DNA of 8,540 nt, taken from NCBI GenBank assembly GCA_038230975.1, contig JBBRMF010000228.1:1-8540 (forward strand), in the 5' to 3' direction. This stretch comes from JANXVV01 sp038230975 (GTDB taxonomy: Bacteria > Planctomycetota > Phycisphaerae > Tepidisphaerales > Tepidisphaeraceae). The notes beneath the pieces are model-generated. The model had not been told where the DNA came from and did no database searches. It was given only the letters and a program-made list of their open reading frames with translations. Positions 7,466 through 8,540 of this stretch are shown here, in pieces. Position 1 is the stretch's first letter; every line of letters begins with the position of its first letter. A program made the position numbers and the translations under genes.

Positions 7466-7660
7466 ATGAATGGGCGATTGATCTATGTCGAGCGGGAACA
7501 ACTGGATCACCAACGGGCACGACTCGAAGAAATTCTAGCCGCGGATATGGTTTCATCCACGATGAAAAGCGACCTGCGTAAGCTGCTGGATGACATCGGC
7601 CGGCGCATGTGGGAATTGTCTCAGCCAGCCGATAAGCAAAATGTTTATCTGAATCAGTAA
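7466..7660 (+). CDS. Small hypothetical helical protein (64 residues)
   Basis: The ATG at 7466 is preceded by GAGGA at 7457-7461, a good Shine-Dalgarno sequence with 4 bases of spacing, better than that of most genes in this window. The product is hydrophilic, charged and likely an alpha-helical hairpin: helix one around EREQLDHQRARLEEILA (8-24) and helix two around STMKSDLRKLLDDIGRRMWELS (31-52), with no cysteine, signal or membrane segment. I do not recognise a family. It is transcribed divergently from the 321-residue gene. No partner follows it; the next gene on this strand begins 483 bases later. A small regulatory or partner-binding protein is possible but unproven. Confidence 0.65.
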   Translation: MNGRLIYVEREQLDHQRARLEEILAADMVSSTMKSDLRKLLDDIGRRMWELSQPADKQNVYLNQ

Positions 7661-8143
7661 ACGATTGTACTGTCCGTTCGCTGTCGACGGTTAAGCCGCA
7701 AGCGGAAGAAGCGCGGTCGCGCAGATTTCGGCGCCGTTTTGGGGAACGGTTTGAATCAGTGGGGGATCGGATATTAACGCGGTGAGATCTTTCTCCCACC
7801 GTCCGGACGCGAAATCCTCTAGGTTGCCCGATGTCGGGTGCCACGGGTCGCGGTATTCCGAGACCTGGGTCTTATGCCCGCCGAACCGCACAGGTCTCGG
7901 AGTACCGCGACCTGTGGCACCCTGTGCTGTCGCTACACCAACGTGCGAAACGCTCTAAGTGAATTTTTCAGACGACTTGCCAAGAAATTCAACGTTGCAC
8001 CGTTTTCTGTATGCAAAGGTGACCTTCCCCATCGATTTTCCTAACCAGCCTTTGCTGTGGACGGGCCTGCATGGCGTTCGTATTCTCTTTCAATCTGGCG
8101 GTTTTTAGAGCTTCGCGTTGCCCGCCACAGAAAGTCATCCGTT
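7661..8143. other. 483-base stretch without a convincing gene
   Basis: This interval holds the inverted repeat at 7836-7922. The open frames here are short and either begin inside the palindrome or lack ribosome binding sites, so I call none as a gene. A minus-strand frame (stop at 7691-7693, open up to a stop at 7955-7957) gives a fairly natural peptide at its C-terminal end and is discussed as a possible remnant. No tRNA-like fold and no clear promoter for the downstream lipoprotein gene were seen. Confidence 0.5.
7836..7922. repeat. Large inverted repeat with nested palindromes (REP/BIME-like)
   Basis: The arms at 7836-7867 and 7891-7922 are each 32 bases and are reverse complements at 30 of 32 positions, with a 23-base loop (7868-7890). 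The outer ends are GGGTGCCAC and GTGGCACCC. Each arm contains a smaller palindrome: in the right arm CAGGTC and GACCTG flank TCGGAGTACCGC; in the left arm GGGTC and GACC flank GCGGTATTCCGA. In plus-strand RNA both mismatches (7845 with 7913; 7856 with 7902) would be G-U wobbles. Nested, GC-rich extragenic palindromes of this kind are typical of REP/BIME elements moved by RAYT (TnpA-REP) transposases, but no transposase gene is in the window. It could also act as a strong transcription stop. Confidence 0.85.
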
Positions 8144-8494
8144 ATGTCGCGCCGCATCTGGCCAATCTTCTTCTTTGTCGCGGTTCTGATCGGCGGGTGC
8201 AGTCGAGCAGCAACGGCTCGCGGGCAGAAGTCGCCCGATGGCACGATGTCCCTGACGACTTCGGTGAACCAGAGCAAGTCTGACGCGACGCGATACCTCT
8301 GTGTCGTCGTCGATATCACGGATTCTGCCGGCAAGACTTTGCATCACGAGGTAACTCCCGCTTCCGACACGCAGCGGTGGTCAATCCAGTGGTTGAGTAG
8401 CGATGAGGTTCTGCTCAAGAGTTCGGATGTAGGCAATTACCACATTCGGCGGCAACCGGATGGCAGGTGGAAAGGCGAACTGGCCGCGCTATAA
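8144..8494 (+). CDS. Small predicted lipoprotein of unknown function
   Basis: I chose the ATG at 8144 over an upstream in-frame start at 8057 because it places a textbook lipoprotein signal at the N-terminus: basic MSRR, hydrophobic IWPIFFFVAVLI, then lipobox IGGC with the lipidated cysteine at residue 19. The upstream start would bury this signal behind 29 Arg-rich residues. The 116-residue precursor leaves a mature domain of about 98 residues anchored in a membrane. It opens with KSPDGTMSLTTSVNQS, continues with a beta strand YLCVVVDITDSAGKTLHHEV (51-70), a Trp-rich RWSIQWLSSDEVLLKSSDVG (78-97) and ends in a charged PDGRWKGEL. The pattern suggests a small beta-sandwich or beta-propeller-blade fold. 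I cannot name the family or function. The ribosome binding site is weak. A hairpin with four Ts follows soon after the stop. Confidence 0.75.
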   Translation: MSRRIWPIFFFVAVLIGGCSRAATARGQKSPDGTMSLTTSVNQSKSDATRYLCVVVDITDSAGKTLHHEVTPASDTQRWSIQWLSSDEVLLKSSDVGNYHIRRQPDGRWKGELAAL

Positions 8495-8503
8495 CCAAAC
8501 ACC

Positions 8504-8540
8504 GCGGGAGTGAAGGGGACACTCACTTTTGAGCCTCCGC
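8504..8540 (+). repeat. Palindromic sequence at window edge, possible terminator or REP-type element
   Basis: GAGTG at 8508-8512 pairs with CACTC at 8520-8524 around a 7-base loop (AAGGGGA), followed by ACTTTT, which resembles a short intrinsic terminator 13 bases after the lipoprotein stop. GCGG at 8504-8507 can also pair with CCGC at 8537-8540, so the palindrome may be larger and continue beyond the window. The motif GGGGACACTCACTTTT recalls repeats I associate with RAYT transposase loci in planctomycete and related genomes; this is from memory and not checked. Confidence 0.4.

Noticed and set aside
7836..7922. CRISPR-type or attachment-site interpretation of the repeat
   Set aside because: There are only two arms in inverted orientation and no direct repeats with regular spacers, integrase gene or tRNA nearby.
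7838..8044. Plus-strand 68-codon frame beginning in the left arm of the inverted repeat
   Set aside because: The start lies in the palindrome, there is no ribosome binding site, and codon use shows no bias.
8057..8143. Upstream in-frame start for the lipoprotein gene
   Set aside because: It would add 29 Arg-rich residues before a clear lipoprotein signal peptide, which needs to be N-terminal.

Overview
The window looks like bacterial chromosome of moderate-to-high GC. Several traits suggest a planctomycete-like or other PVC-group organism, but only tentatively: many hypothetical proteins, weak Shine-Dalgarno sequences at several genes, a very large acidic-linker envelope protein and REP-like palindromes. 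No rRNA, tRNA, CRISPR array or complete insertion sequence was found.

Layout. Positions 1-4064 (+) hold most of one very large gene whose 5' end lies outside the window. Its product has an acidic, proline-rich, probably disordered N-terminal region of at least 640 residues, then a membrane helix, a Wzz/GumC-like segment, about 500 residues of coiled coil, a second membrane helix and a short tail. A hairpin at 4092-4121 separates it from a convergent CNNM/CBS/CorC-type membrane protein gene (4158-5600, -). Directly behind the start of that gene lies a plus-strand coding fragment (5628-6023) with strong codon signature but no start: a 5'-truncated gene. Next is a probable two-gene minus-strand operon: a 321-residue helical protein of unknown function (6357-7322), followed by a Trm112/UPF0434-family protein (6060-6311). 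Divergent from it is a 64-codon gene with a clear ribosome binding site (7466-7660).

The stretch 7661-8143 has no convincing gene. It carries a striking 32-bp inverted repeat (7836-7922) whose arms contain smaller palindromes, resembling REP/BIME elements. A small predicted lipoprotein follows (8144-8494, +). The window ends inside another palindromic sequence that may be a second mobile-type repeat or a terminator.

The genes do not form one pathway. The clearest themes are cell-envelope functions (polysaccharide co-polymerase-like protein, CNNM transporter, lipoprotein) and genome plasticity (gene remnant, palindromic repeats). The strongest candidates for something undescribed are the giant N-terminal extension on a Wzz-like core, with its repeated FGxVxV motif, and the nested inverted repeat.
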